From assembly GCA_039566865.1 (NCBI GenBank), contig CM076954.1:11556001-11620000 (forward strand): 64,000 nt of DNA, read 5' to 3'. A model generated the notes under the pieces. It had not been told where the DNA came from. It did not search any database and worked only from the letters and a program-made list of their open reading frames with translations. A program made the translations under genes and the position numbers. This document shows, in pieces, positions 12,201 to 22,385 of the stretch. How positions within the stretch are numbered: position 1 is the first letter of the stretch; each line of letters opens with the position of its first letter. This stretch comes from Aurelia coerulea. Taxonomy: Eukaryota > Cnidaria > Scyphozoa > Semaeostomeae > Ulmaridae.

Positions 12201-12454
12201 ATAGATAAGGGACTTCCCTCTCCTTCGTTGTTCTTTCCTCTATATCAATTCGTCTCCAACATGCTTCGTTCCTCAACAGGAAAATGGTATTACAGGAAAT
12301 TTGGATGCCCTTTGGATGTTAATTTTCGTATAATACCGCATACCACGCTGTGAAAGTTCGATACCGCAATACCGCAAGTTTTCTCCGTCATTACCGCAAT
12401 ACCGCACAAAATTTACCCCCGATACCGCAATACCGCAAACCCCGAAGTACCCCT
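9294..12454. mobile_element. 3.2-kb TIR element with subterminal ATACCGCA arrays
   Basis: Ends are AGGGGTACTTCGGGG and its exact inverse CCCCGAAGTACCCCT. Flanking octamers TTTATATG (9286-9293) and CTTATATG (12455-12462) match at 7 of 8 bases, suggesting an 8-bp target duplication. About five copies of ATACCGCA lie at 9330-9400 and about seven at 12330-12440, all in the same orientation at both ends. The interior contains a dead LINE (10870-12082, minus), a TAATAA microsatellite near 10640 and a GA repeat (12184-12200). No transposase was found. 8-bp duplication suits hAT-like elements, but the terminal bases are not diagnostic. Confidence 0.7.
10870..12082 (-). pseudogene. Decayed LINE reverse transcriptase fragment
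   Basis: Three minus-strand pieces are in order but in different frames: 12082-11768 (YTPITVIPPLSKVMEKII, FGFRQGRSTQH blocks), 11765-11568 ([14 protein letters not shown] followed by INDI), and 11408-10872 (the thumb and C-terminal part). Between pieces two and three the catalytic YADD block (around 11540) is degraded. The RT is broken by frameshifts and cannot be functional. It lies in the opposite orientation to the host gene, within the ATACCGCA element. Confidence 0.85.
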
Positions 12455-12691
12455 CTTATATGCTTACATTCCCTACGACTGTGAAAGTTAAAAGGCATAT
12501 GGCACCAGGGAGCGCCGAAGGCGCATCCAAACAGAATGTTTTCCTGTGGCGGCATTCAATTCAATACAAGTCACATGTGTGCGTGCAAAACAAAACGCTG
12601 CTTCAGCAAAAGTGAAAATAGACCAGACGGAGACAGAAACAGATCGAAAGAACGCAAAATATCTCCTTAGAAGACGAAGAAACACCAAACT
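12455..12691 (+). promoter_or_regulatory. Probable 5' UTR / proximal promoter of the LolA-like gene
   Basis: This is the only element-free stretch immediately before the first exon. It is purine-rich toward the start codon (12605-12690) with no upstream ATG in frame. No TATA box or other core motif stands out, so the transcription start cannot be placed. The start context is AACTATGG, with A at -3 and G at +4, a good eukaryotic context. A transposable element ends at 12454, so regulatory DNA may be partly element-derived (inference). Confidence 0.4.
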
Positions 12692-12941
12692 ATGGCCCCA
12701 AAGATTTCCATGATCCTTTCTGCTTCGTTTTTGGCAATTTCTATCCTTGGACAAGCAGTTGTTTCGCAGATATGCACACCGACTCAAGGTCCCTACGTAG
12801 GCCCAAAGATGCCCAAGATTCCCGATCAATTCTCAATGGATGTATCTTACCAAAGAGTCATTTCGGATGACAATATCAAAAAGATGGAAACCTTTGCGCT
12901 ACAGCGAATTTTCTTCGATTTGAACCGAAAGCTTGTTGCAG
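12692..12941 (+). CDS. LolA-like surface/secreted protein, exon 1 (start, signal peptide)
   Basis: This encodes residues 1-83 plus one base. A basic start and hydrophobic core (MILSASFLAISILGQAVVSQ) form a convincing signal peptide, cleaved near residue 26, so the product enters the secretory route. The mature part begins with a Cys-Thr-Pro, then PKMPKIPDQFSM, and leads into the first LolA-like repeat with a FFDLNRKL block. The exon ends GTTGCAG|GTAAAG, an excellent donor, in phase 1. Running past the donor gives a 93-codon ORF that stops at 12973. The metazoan LolA-like family (distant relatives of the bacterial lipoprotein carrier fold, surface or secreted in cnidarians and flatworms) is recognised mainly from the later exons; its molecular role is unknown. 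Confidence 0.85.
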
Positions 12942-13590
12942 GTAAAGAATGTCATTATATAGTGGATCAATAAAATGGCGCACAGCTTCACTTGAGAAGC
13001 TGCGAGAGCGCGTTCCGGAGCGATTTTTCTTTCCAAGGACTCGCCACATTGATCCAGAATGTCAAAATTATGTAAGAAAGGGCAAAATATGGCAAAAATT
13101 GAAATCATGGAAAATTCTAATTTTTACAAATTTTCCAATAAAATCTACATTGAACATCTACACAAACAAAACAAATCTGAGCTCAATCAGACTCCTATAT
13201 AGTTCGGAGTAATTAATTTCAAAGTTACATAAAATCAAGCCCTAAAACCCTTCAATCTACAAGTATTTCCGGGACCCTCAAGGGGTGTTCATTTATTTTA
13301 CAATAATATCTTTGCAAAGAATAGTCAAATTTTAAAAACTCTTTTTTTGAAGGATATTGTTTTCTCTTCCACAATAAGGCAAGCACTAGAGTGGAATCGG
13401 CGTATGTTAGGGGCCATCAACTTTTTCTTTTCGGATTTTTTAACGGCATTTGGCCATTATGAGGGAAGGGGGTTTTGCCTTAGGTTCGTTAAGAAAACGA
13501 AAATCGTACGGAAATCTCAGAAAGGGGATTTTTTTAAAAACATGGATAAACAACTTCACAAATAGTGCAACATGTTGAATAGAAAAGTTT

Positions 13591-13799
13591 TGTTAAAATC
13601 AGGAGCTTTACGCATAATAATAAGCGATGTTAGATAAATTCACAACTGTAACATAACATAACGGCGATCAACAACAAGTCAACGAAGAAGCTATCATATT
13701 ACTCATAGCATGAAAAGCGTGCAATGAAAACGGAAGTAAAACGTCATTGTTCGTAACATAACAATAGTCCTATTGTTCTATTTTTCGTATATTTTAACA
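13591..13799 (-). repeat. Copia 3' LTR (left)
   Basis: A 209-bp direct repeat of 18473-18681, 5'-TG...CA-3', with target duplication AGTTT immediately left. The five mismatches to its partner are at the CACAACT/CACGACT, AACGGCG/AACAGTG (two), AACAATAG/AAAAATAG and TTTTCG/TTTTTG sites, about 2.4 percent divergence. Confidence 0.95.
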
Positions 13800-13827
13800 C
13801 TCCCTCTCGAAAAATAGATCTCAACAA

Positions 13828-14848
13828 TTAAAAACGAATATTGTTTATGAGTCTCTGCTCAAACTCTGTTGTTACGTTCATCATCATTCGAAACTTTTCA
13901 AACAGTGTTTTTGGTAAAGCCTTTGTGAGCATATCAGCAATCATATCGTTAGTAGGACCGTACTTTAAAAGTAACTCACCATTTTCAACTTTGTCTCTGA
14001 TGAAATGATGCTTGATGTCTATGTGCTTTGTTCTTGCGTGATACTTTGGATTCTTTGACATCGCGATTGCTCCTTGATTGTCTTCTTGAACAACCGTAGG
14101 TTCTTCTTGAACAAAATTCAAATCAGCAAGTACTGAACGAAGCCATACTGCCTCTTGAGTTGCTAAACACGCTGCAACATATTCAGCTTCCGTTGATGAT
14201 AGAGCTACGCTTGTCTGCTTCTTGCTTGCCCAACTGACAACTCCACCACAGATTGTAAACATGTAGCCTGACTGAGATTTACGTCCATTTACGTCACCTC
14301 CCCAATCTGCATCGACGAATCCACTAAGTTGCACTTCCTGTTCTTTTGAACCATCAAACTGAATTCCCCAGTCAGGTGTACCTTTAATGTAACGTAAGAT
14401 ACGTTTGACACTTTGCCAATGTTCTCCACTTGGGTTGGAACTAAATTGATTCACAGATCCTAAAGCTTGTGTGAGGTCAGGTCTTGTTGCTGTAACTGCA
14501 TAAGTAAGACTTCCGATAAGTGCTTGATACTTCTGCTTATCAACAGGATCACCTTCATTTGCAAGTAGTATTGAGCCTGTAACTTGTGGTGTTGGTACCG
14601 CTCTACAATTGTGCATTCCATATTTCTGCAGCAAATTTGAAAGATACGTGCTTTGATGTAGCAACATCTTCTCAGCTCTGTTACATTCAATCTGAATTCC
14701 AAGACAATAACGAGCTTCACCCAGATCTTTGCAAAACCGTTTTTGCAATGCTTCTTTCTCATTTTGCAATAGCTTCTTACTGTTACAAGCTAACAGCATG
14801 TCGTCAACGTACAACGCAATGATTATAAACTCTGCTCCCACTCGCTTG
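13828..14848 (-). pseudogene. Copia reverse transcriptase (C-terminal part) and RNase H
   Basis: This is the 3' end of the copia pol frame on the minus strand. It starts abruptly at the hAT-like insertion boundary (14848) with KRVGAEFIIIALYVDDMLLA; YVDDM is at 14811-14797. It then has the connection region (GSLTYAVTATRPDL) and a complete-looking RNase H (FVDADWGG, SSTEAEYVAA, DNQGAIAMSKNP, ending with DMLTKALPK). It stops at 13828, next to the 3' LTR. The N-terminal half of the RT (fingers and first catalytic Asp) is missing, so it is dead. The 42 codons listed upstream in the same frame (14849-14973) belong to the inserted element, not to copia. Confidence 0.92.
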
Positions 14849-16573
14849 CAGGGTGTTATTTTTTCACAGACTTCCTGTGACCGCAAATTTTCGGGAGGAA
14901 ATTTCCTGTGAGAAAATTTTTCGAAATTGTGGTAAATTCTCAAATATGCAATGAAAGTTGCATCTTTTGACATGCAAGTTTGTTGTGAAACTTTTCTTCA
15001 GATGTTGCTTTAGATTGAGAAATTAATCAGGCAATGGTTTTTCATTTTTAACATTTTCACCATCCTCTGGAGAAAAATTGAAAAGTCCCGGAGTATAAGC
15101 GCCTTTCACTGGCATAGCAGCTTCATTTTGCATTGGGCATGATTGAAGTAGCCATCACATGTTGAATATGAGAGCTCGGGAAAGTTCCCCAGAATATCGT
15201 CAATTGATCTAAAGAGATAAAGCTTTGCAATACTTTCATCATCAGTAGAAATGTCAGAGGGCTAAGCGACTTCTGGTAAAGATTTTTCTGAATTTTGAGG
15301 CTTAGGTCGTCAAATTTTTTGCAAAGCAATTCAATTCTTACATCAGGAATTGCTTTATTTCATTCAAATCCATGACTTGTTGAGCAGTTCCCAATTCAGA
15401 TTGAGAATCATGTCGCTCATGGAGCCTTTTTTGTAAATCTCAATTTCCCCAGAAATACATATAGGCTCAGCAGTACCTTCCGCATTCTTTGTATGGTTCT
15501 TCCATTGATGTGTCTTCATTGGGGTCAATGTGATGGGATTCAGCGCCATCTTCCTACAGATTTGTTAGCGTTTTCTGATCTTCAGCAAGTCTTGGCTTAT
15601 GCACGTTTTTCATCCGTTAACTCTAAGTCACAGTAGCCATACTTTGTCATCAGTTTTCTAATTCTGTGTGCTGGCTTCTTATTCAGCATGAGAGGAAATG
15701 TTTGTTTCAGGTCATTTGTCTGTTTCAAAATTGGAAAACTATTGATGCTTGCAAAAGGATCAAAAGTTTATAAATGATACAGCCGCAGGGAAACTGGTTT
15801 AGAAGCAAGTTCACATCTAATTGGAACTATTTATTGAATAAAGATGCAAAACTGTATTCCCGATCCAGGAAGGCACTACAGGGACTAAAGTATTTTGGCA
15901 TTTGACAGCTGCAGTGCTATGCTGCGTCACTTTTTTTCCACAAATACCTATGCCTCAAACATAATCAGCAGGGTTATGGCAGCATTCTTCTTGCTTTGTG
16001 TCTTTGTTTTAAATGATATGCCACATGTCGTTTCATTCTGGCAAATAAAGGATAATGTGCCTGGTTTCTAAGGGTGTTCGTGAATGTGCTTCAACTGCAG
16101 CTGCAAGTGCATTTTTCACTAACAATCAGAAAATAAAGATGGGATGAACACTGATAGACATTCCCGCCTTCATTGCCGTGGAGAGAAAGAGGAGGGGCAG
16201 CATCTGAATTGAATGCCAAATACATTAGTATAGTACAGGTCTTGCTCACTTTACACATGCTTTTCATGTTTACGAATATTTGTAATTTCTTAATGAGATT
16301 TATGACAATAATTGATTCAGTTTCCAGTTTAGGGTCACTATTTCATGCAAAAAGACAACATTTGAGAAAAAATTTGCATGATCTCTTCAGTGTGAATGAG
16401 ATATTTTCATTCCTGTGAGCATTTTATTCATTTCAAAATTCAGTTTCTTCCTGTGAAGTGGATGGATACGTCAACTTTCCTATTCATGACTGAAATTTCC
16501 TGTGAGAAAAAATTCCTTTCCTGTGATTTCCTGTGACGAATGGTCATGCGGTCATGGGAAAAATAACGCCCTG
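14849..16573. mobile_element. hAT-like DNA transposon inserted in copia pol
   Basis: Left end CAGGGTGTTATTTTTTC, inverted right end CAGGGCGTTATTTTTCC (15 of 17). The CAGGG start is typical of hAT ends. The nonamer TTCCTGTGA recurs seven times near the ends (about 14871, 14904, 16412, 16448, 16498, 16518, 16528), all in the same orientation. The flanking octamers CTCGCTTG and TCTGCGAC do not match, and copia sequence is missing across the junction, so a deletion accompanied or followed insertion. Minus-strand coding relics (15123-15329, 15364-15549 and around 15600-15720) are broken and no transposase motif can be assigned. Confidence 0.75.
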
Positions 16574-17346
16574 TCTGCGACTCCATTTTGCTCTGGTGTT
16601 CTTGGAATACTTCTCTACTTTGTAATGCCTTTGCTGGTCAAGAAATTATCAAATTCTTTTGAACTGTATTCACCATCATTATCTGAGCAAAGATTTTTGA
16701 TCTTCTTGTCAGTTGAATCTGTTGCTGTCATTGCTTTGATCTTGTTTCCAGCTACAGTGGTTGCCATGGCTTCGTATTCCTTGAACTTTTCAAGAACTTG
16801 ATCTTTGCTCTTCATGAAGTAGATTGCTGTGTATCTGGACTTGTCATCAATAAAGGTCACAAAGTATCGATTTCCACCAAGACTTGTTGTCTGCTTCGGT
16901 CCACAAATATCACTGTGCACAATTTCTAGCAGCTCGGTAGCACGAGTAGCTTGACCTTTTGGAAACGAGTTCCTTTTCTGCTTTCCTTTCGCACAACCTT
17001 CACAAAACTTCATGTCTTCTGAATCATTAAGCTTCAATCCATCAACTAACTTCTGATTATGCAACAGTTTCAGATTCTTCACTCCTAAATGGCCAAATCT
17101 CTGATGCCATAGTTGCAAGGATTTTTCATCAACAGCACTGTTTGCTTCATGCAGTGATTTGCTCAATGGTACAGAGTCAAGGATAAACAATTCTCCATCC
17201 TTTTTTCCTGAACCCATGATGTTTCCATTATCATTCAGTATGTGACATTTGTCTTCCTTGAAGACGATCGTTAAGCCCCTTTTGGCAACTGCACTGACAG
17301 AGAATAAGTTCTTTGCCAAATCTGGAACGTACAAAACTTCTGACAA
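16574..17346 (-). pseudogene. Copia integrase (zinc finger and catalytic core, interrupted)
   Basis: The minus-strand frame begins with the GAG-pre-integrase region (LYVPDLAKNLFSVSA), the HHCC-type finger (LWHQRFGHLG, then CEGCAKGKQKR), and the DDE core: VHSDICGP (first Asp) and LCSDNDGEYSS (second Asp). A TAG stop at about 16612-16614 follows; translation beyond it resumes in the same frame with IPRTPEQNGVADR, which carries the region of the catalytic Glu (here E-Q-N-G-V-A-D, with Asp where family members usually read Glu-Arg). It is then cut off by the hAT-like element at 16573. Integrase C-terminus is lost. Confidence 0.9.
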
Positions 17347-17429
17347 TTCTGCAGGTTTGTATTCTCCTCCAGTTTCAACTTTAAGCCAGACTGATCCTTT
17401 ACCATGTGCGTCTACAGTCCTGTTATCAC

Positions 17430-17660
17430 CTAAACGTACTTCTCTGGTACAGGAAATTCACTGTAATTCTCAATCCAATCTTGGCGACAAGACATATGTT
17501 GTGATGCACCGGAGTTGATGAACCATACAGTGGTTTCCTTCTGACTCACATTTGACGCTGTCCAAAACAGCGCATGCGTATCTTCTGTTTCTGTGATAAT
17601 TGCTTGCTGCTGGCGCCTCTCATTTGACTTTTTGGGTTTCCTACACTCTCTAGCCAATGT
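17430..17660 (-). pseudogene. Copia protease region
   Basis: The short minus-strand frame carries VWFINSGASQHMS where copia proteases have a D-S-G-A-S active site. The catalytic Asp reads Asn here, so the enzyme would be inactive. Upstream residues ARECRKPKKSNERRQQ look like the end of the nucleocapsid region. A frame break (about 17347-17430) separates it from integrase. Confidence 0.8.
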
Positions 17661-17663
17661 CCT

Positions 17664-18377
17664 TTAAACCACAATGTAACATTTTCCCTTCCTTGTTACT
17701 GATTTTTCTTGATGTCCTGCACTATTAGACTTTTCCTTCGTGATAATGAGGGCTTTCTCCATCGCAGTGCCAAGGTCAACTGAAACTTCAGAGCGTTTTC
17801 TCTCCTCGTGTAGTAATCTAGCAATAACAAATTCCAAATTCAGATCATCAGCCCACGATTCAAGTGCAACAATAAGATTGTTATACAAATCCGGAAGACT
17901 GCACAAAAGAGTAGCAACTTGGTCATCATCTGAAATTTGAGCTCCCACTGTGGCCAACTGCTCAGCCAAACTTCTCATTCTGTTGATATGTGCCATCATA
18001 GTATCACATTCCGACATCGAAGCAGTAAAATATCTTTTGCGAAGAATTAATTTGTTAGCCAATGATTTGATTTCGTAGTGACTTTCCAATTTCAGCCACG
18101 CTTCTCTTGCGGTTTCTGCTGAACAAACCAAAGACAACTGATTGTCACTCAACGATAAACAAATGATCGCCATCGCCTTTCTGGCACGCTTTCAAAATTT
18201 CCGCACTGAAGCATCCGTGGTTCCTTCTCCTACAGGCTCCACTTCTTCACCAGAAACAATGCCCCAAAGATCCTTATCTTCTAGCACCATTTGCATTTTG
18301 AACTTCCTTCAATGAAAATTCGTTCCATCAAATTTATCAATGTGCTGTGACACAAACTCCATTGGTTTCGCAGCCAT
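17664..18377 (-). pseudogene. Copia gag
   Basis: The start is the minus-strand ATG at 18377 (MAAKPMEFVSQHIDKFDG), 95 bp inside the 5' LTR. It continues to the UBN2/copia-type Gag core (AREAWLKLESHYEIKSLANKL, LPDLYNNLIVALES). Two in-frame TGA stops interrupt the first 70 codons, both at places where family members have Trp (FH-W-RKF and RKF-W-KR), so both look like TGG to TGA changes. The open remainder starts at 18173. It packages element RNA in intact relatives. Confidence 0.85.
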
Positions 18378-18455
18378 AATTCACGTGAAATCGCACTGAA
18401 TTAAATACCGTCAACAGTCAGCATCGTGACAAGCTTTTGCTCAAATTTATTATAA

Positions 18456-18472
18456 CTCCTGGACCCATAACC
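18456..18472 (-). promoter_or_regulatory. Copia primer-binding site, tRNA-iMet anticodon type
   Basis: Directly inside the 5' LTR on the minus strand the sequence is GGTTATGGGTCCAGG. It is complementary to the anticodon stem-loop of initiator tRNA (CCCATAACC), rather than to the tRNA 3' end. This half-tRNA priming is known for Drosophila copia and related elements. Confidence 0.7.
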
Positions 18473-18681
18473 TGTTAAAATCAGGAGCTTTACGCATAAT
18501 AATAAGCGATGTTAGATAAATTCACGACTGTAACATAACATAACAGTGATCAACAACAAGTCAACGAAGAAGCTATCATATTACTCATAGCATGAAAAGC
18601 GTGCAATGAAAACGGAAGTAAAACGTCATTGTTCGTAACATAAAAATAGTCCTATTGTTCTATTTTTTGTATATTTTAACA
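18473..18681 (-). repeat. Copia 5' LTR (right)
   Basis: A 209-bp LTR, partner of 13591-13799, followed by the target duplication AGTTT at 18682-18686. On the minus strand it precedes the primer site and gag, so it is the promoter-bearing copy. Confidence 0.95.
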
Positions 18682-19036
18682 AGTTTTACTATACCTCCTA
18701 CATGGCGTATCTTCTGTTGAAGTCCAGCTGAGTTCCACAAGACCTCTATTTTGCTGCTCCCAACATCTTACTTAGGTTGAAAATTTTAGGCTGGTCAGAG
18801 GCAGTTTTGGTAGAAGGCCGTGAACAAGGAGGGGGGTGGGGGCTCCGATCTTAATGGCCAAATGCTGTTAAAAAATATGAAAATCGAAAGTTGATGGCCC
18901 CTTACACCACAGATCTGTGGCGTACAGCCTCTTCCTCTTTTTTACACCGGCATATTTCCTCCTTCTCGAAGAATGCTTGGTGTAAAATTTAGCATTCAAA
19001 GCATCAAAATCCGTACTTCTTTATACTCAAAGAATA

Positions 19037-20182
19037 CAGTGGCGTGGCGAGGGGGGCAATCACCCCCCCCCCACCTTTGTTGGAAGAAGGTCCTTGAGAT
19101 TCCTTGAAAACCGAAGAGAAAATAGCTGGGTATAGGTTGGTTAAGAATTTTCCAAGAAATGTCAAATCTTCCATTTTAGCACTGGCAAATATGGAATCAG
19201 GGGATGTATTCGAAGCCAAAGTAAAGGACGTTTCTTCAAAGATTTTCCTCGCACTCCGATTTATAGCAGGCCTTTTCGTTTGACGCGTGCGATCGCACAC
19301 GCACACGTTGGCACACACGCAAATTGAGTCACGAGTGCTTTTCATCGCACGCGCAAAGTGTTATTTTGCTTAAGTAAAGTGGTACTCTGATGTTTGAAAC
19401 TTCCAATGTCCAAGCACGTGGTGCTTCAATAAACCATTGATTACTGACAAATCCTATAACACTTTCGACAAAGTCCCAAGTGGCAATTCCCACAATTATA
19501 AATAATTGCGACACTTGGTGCTCATAGAGCGAAGGTGATTCTTGTTACCGATACCGATGTTCATGAAGAAAATGAACCGAGCAGACAACAGATTTGTCCC
19601 GTTGACATTGATAGTTCGGAAGAATCGGACACTAGACGAGTATGAGTTTACCGAGGAAGAAACTGCTGAGTATAGTCCTGTAAAAACAAAAACTTCATTG
19701 ATACATAAACATATGAACAATGATATTCAATTTATATCGGTAGTGTGATTATCTTTATCAGTAAAGGGAGACTTGAAGACCTATTTTTGTGTCACTTCTT
19801 AAATACCGTCTTGAATAACTACGTGTGCGAATCGCACGCGCAACTGAATTTACCTGTGTGTTTTGCCGCACGCATGTTGTTTTGTTCCCGAAAAGGACTG
19901 TAAGATAACTGTCACAAAAATATCAAAGTTTCCTTGTCGCTAATAGCAAGCATGATATTGGGAGATGCATTCTAAGCCAAAGTAAAGGATGTTTCATAAA
20001 AAATTTTCCTCTTGCTCCAATTTATAGGATAACTGTCACAAAAATATCAAAGTTTCCTTGTCGCTTATGGCAAGCATGATATTGGGAGATGCATTCTAAG
20101 CCAAAGTAAAGAGTGTGGCCCCGAAAATTTTTGACCCCCTCATTCCCATGCCCCCCACTTAATTTACCCTTGCGACACCTCT
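19037..20182. mobile_element. CAGTGGCGTGGC MITE, copy 1, expanded internally
   Basis: Starts CAGTGGCGTGGCGAGGGG and ends in the inverted, diverged form (TACCCTTGCGACACCT). The body AAGCCAAAGTAAAGGA...TTTCYTCAAAG and the TATCAAAGTTTCCTTGTCGC block match 59898-60182, inverted. The latter block occurs twice in tandem here (about 19905-20035 and 20033-20120). The middle (19260-19895) is foreign, rich in CGCACGCG strings, and may be a further insertion; overlapping ORFs on both strands (19496-19748) are not convincing. C-run at 19062. Confidence 0.65.
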
Positions 20183-20585
20183 GCAAGAATAGTTGGCACA
20201 TTCTCCTGGCGTAACAAAGAGAAGTGCTTGGCGCAAATCTGTTGCGTACGGAATTCACCGATTCCATCATGGGGCAAGCATAGTCATTTTTGATAATTTT
20301 AGGAGGGTGCCCGCGTCCCAGCCACTGGCCGGGGCAACTGGCAGGGGCATTTCCAGAAATTTTTCATTTATTTTACAACCTCAGCCAGCCTGGGCCATGG
20401 CCCGGCCAACAAATGTATGATATCTGTTTGTTTTATACTACCAGGGTTGCTAGCTTGGACTATCAGAGAGAAATAGAGCCCCCCTCTCTCAGATGGACAT
20501 TATGGGGAGCTGGAGGCAATTTTCTTCTTGCCCATGTGATAAAAGTTTGGAATTTTATGGAATACATAGATTTCAAGATTCAGAG

Positions 20586-21561
20586 TTTCGTACAAGTTTC
20601 CCCAAGGCTCGATCCTCGGACCACTGTTATTTTTACTTTATGTAAATGACCTGCCTTCAATAATTGAATCTGAGACTATAATGTTTGCTGATGATACCAC
20701 AGTGTTATCACATGGCTCCTCACATCAAATCGTTGTTACATCTACAATCCAAAAGGATCTAAATTGTATCAGCTCGTACTCAGCAATAAATCATCTTGTG
20801 CCCCATCCAAAGGAAACTAAAGTCATTCTCTTCAGTAAGCCATCGCAAGCTACACCTTTTGAGGAAAGATCTTCTTTATCTTGAACAGTGATCATATTGA
20901 ATATGTAACAAGCTACCAGTGTCTCGGATTCACTCTAGATCAACATTTGGACTATTCATTACACCTAAAAGACATGTGCAGAAAGATCAATTACGGCTTA
21001 CAAATAACGAGACACGTAAATGTGTACCTCCCCAAAGAATTTCTTATCCTCCTTGCTAACTCTTTGGTCCTAAGCCATCTGAATTATTGCTCCCCTATTC
21101 TATATAACTTGAACCGTAGCCAGCTGGACATATTGCTGAAGCTCCAGAAACAATGTGTGCTCATCATTTTTGACTGTGATAGAAGAAAGCAAGCCTTTAT
21201 TCATCCAACTAAACTGGTTACCATTGCACCAACGTATTGAATATATATATGCCTCATTCTGTACAAAGTTAGCAATAATATAGCACCACCATACTTGTCC
21301 GAAATGTTTGTAAAATCAGCTGAAATTCACCAACATAGAACGAGAGCTGCCTTAAATAATCACTTTTTCAAAACTAGAGGATCTGGACATACTTACATCA
21401 TAAAATCATTTAGATATTATGGAGCGAAAGTTTGGAATTGGTTACCAACTGAAATACGTTGGATTGAATCTATTGAGAATTTTAAAGCAAAATGTAAAGC
21501 CTACTTTATGGAAAAAATTAAATCTGACTTTTTTGTAAAATATGACTGGTCTTTTCATTGA
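20586..21561 (+). pseudogene. LINE reverse transcriptase fragment (intron 1)
   Basis: Begins in the VPQGS block (here QVSPRLDPR through a frameshift of the usual PQGSILGP), then the frame at 20681 carries FADDT (starting at residue 2), stops at 20884, resumes at 20881 with the YQCLGFTLDQHLDYSLH thumb, and again at 21295 with the C-terminal RTRAALNNHFF/GAKVWNWLP block. Three frames and two stops make it dead. It is severely 5'-truncated. The 3' UTR probably runs to about 21838. Confidence 0.85.
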
Positions 21562-21837
21562 ACTGTTTATTCCTCAAGAATTTTTTACTGTACCATATCA
21601 TTATTAGGATTCTAGTTTTATTTTTAGTTTACTGTATTTTACTTTGTGAACCAGGCTGTAAACAAGTTTTTAACTTAGCTCTGTCATTCACGTTAAAGAA
21701 TTTTATACATACACACATACAAGTTTTTTTACAATTTATATTCATGTTTTATTCCTTTTGCCCCTGTAAAACATTTCATGACACACTTTTGAAGCCATCC
21801 CAATGTTTATTATATACATTACTCAAGTACTTCCTGT

Positions 21838-22095
21838 GCCCCAGGGGGGTGGGCACTTAGTATAATTTACTGAAGGGATGTGTACTCTTTTCTGGGTATC
21901 GTTTTTGGCTTCTTTTTTTCTAAGGCCAGGTATCCAAAGAAGGTAATTTTGCAAGAGCCAATTGTCAAAACGGGTCTTTTTAGAGGGAATTGTTGTTTTA
22001 TCTTTTTCTAGTGTTTATTTTCGTTTTTCGCCGATTTCTTGGAGTGGATATAACCCTGTACTACTGTAATGAAAGTCAAGTAAGTGGACCCCGGG
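21838..22095. mobile_element. G-tract MITE, copy 2
   Basis: CCCCAGGGGGGTGGGCACTTAG at the left and GTCAAGTAAGTGGACCCCGGG at the right are diverged ends of the family at 8760-9079. Shared internal order: AGGGATGTG, GGGTATCGTTTT, a second GGTATC, TGTCAAAACRKGT. The flanks do not show a clear duplication, in line with greater age. Confidence 0.75.
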
Positions 22096-22385
22096 CTCCT
22101 AAGCAATATTGGGAACTAAAATAGGACTGAATTTTCACTGGTGGGGGAGGGGATGACTCAGGGAGAAAAATTTTCATTTTCTGTGTAATTTTGTTATGTG
22201 TTTTTATTTTCCATCTTGTGAGTAAATTTCAGCATACCTTTCTGTTGCTGCTATGGTGCCTTACTTTCTCTTATTTTCTATCCTTGCAAAAAGGGCTTTT
22301 TCCGTTATCTGGTAAATTTCTAAATCGGATGACGTTACCCTTTCTCTCCTCCTGGTCTACATTGATAATATACAACTATACAACA

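Larger units (their letters stand above)
13591..18681 (-). mobile_element. Ty1/copia LTR retrotransposon, minus strand, damaged
   Basis: Two 209-bp LTRs (13591-13799 and 18473-18681) begin TGTTAAAATC and end TTTTAACA. They differ at five positions and are flanked by the 5-bp target duplication AGTTT (13586-13590, 18682-18686). Reading on the minus strand: 5' LTR (right), primer-binding site, gag, protease, integrase, [1.7-kb hAT-like insertion replacing the integrase C-terminus and RT N-terminus], RT/RNase H, polypurine tract GAGAGGGAGTG, 3' LTR (left). The order PR-IN-RT-RH and YVDDM mark copia. The short LTRs and anticodon-type tRNA-iMet primer site resemble GalEa-like copia elements of marine animals (inference). 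Confidence 0.95.
13408..18904. mobile_element. Foldback MITE with AGGGGCCATCAAC ends, split by the copia provirus
   Basis: The left end TTAGGGGCCATCAACTTT (from 13408) and the right end GTTGATGGCCCCTTAC (to 18904) are inverted copies. The similarity extends inward about 50 bp (TTTTTTAACRGCATTTGGCCATTA). Once the copia element (13591-18681 plus one 5-bp duplication) is set aside, the original element was only about 400 bp and non-coding. The exact ends are uncertain by a few bases, and TA or TTA duplication is possible. Confidence 0.65.

Noticed and set aside
14849..14973. First 42 codons of the 381-codon minus-strand ORF as copia RT
   Set aside because: They lie inside the hAT-like insertion; copia sequence begins at 14848.
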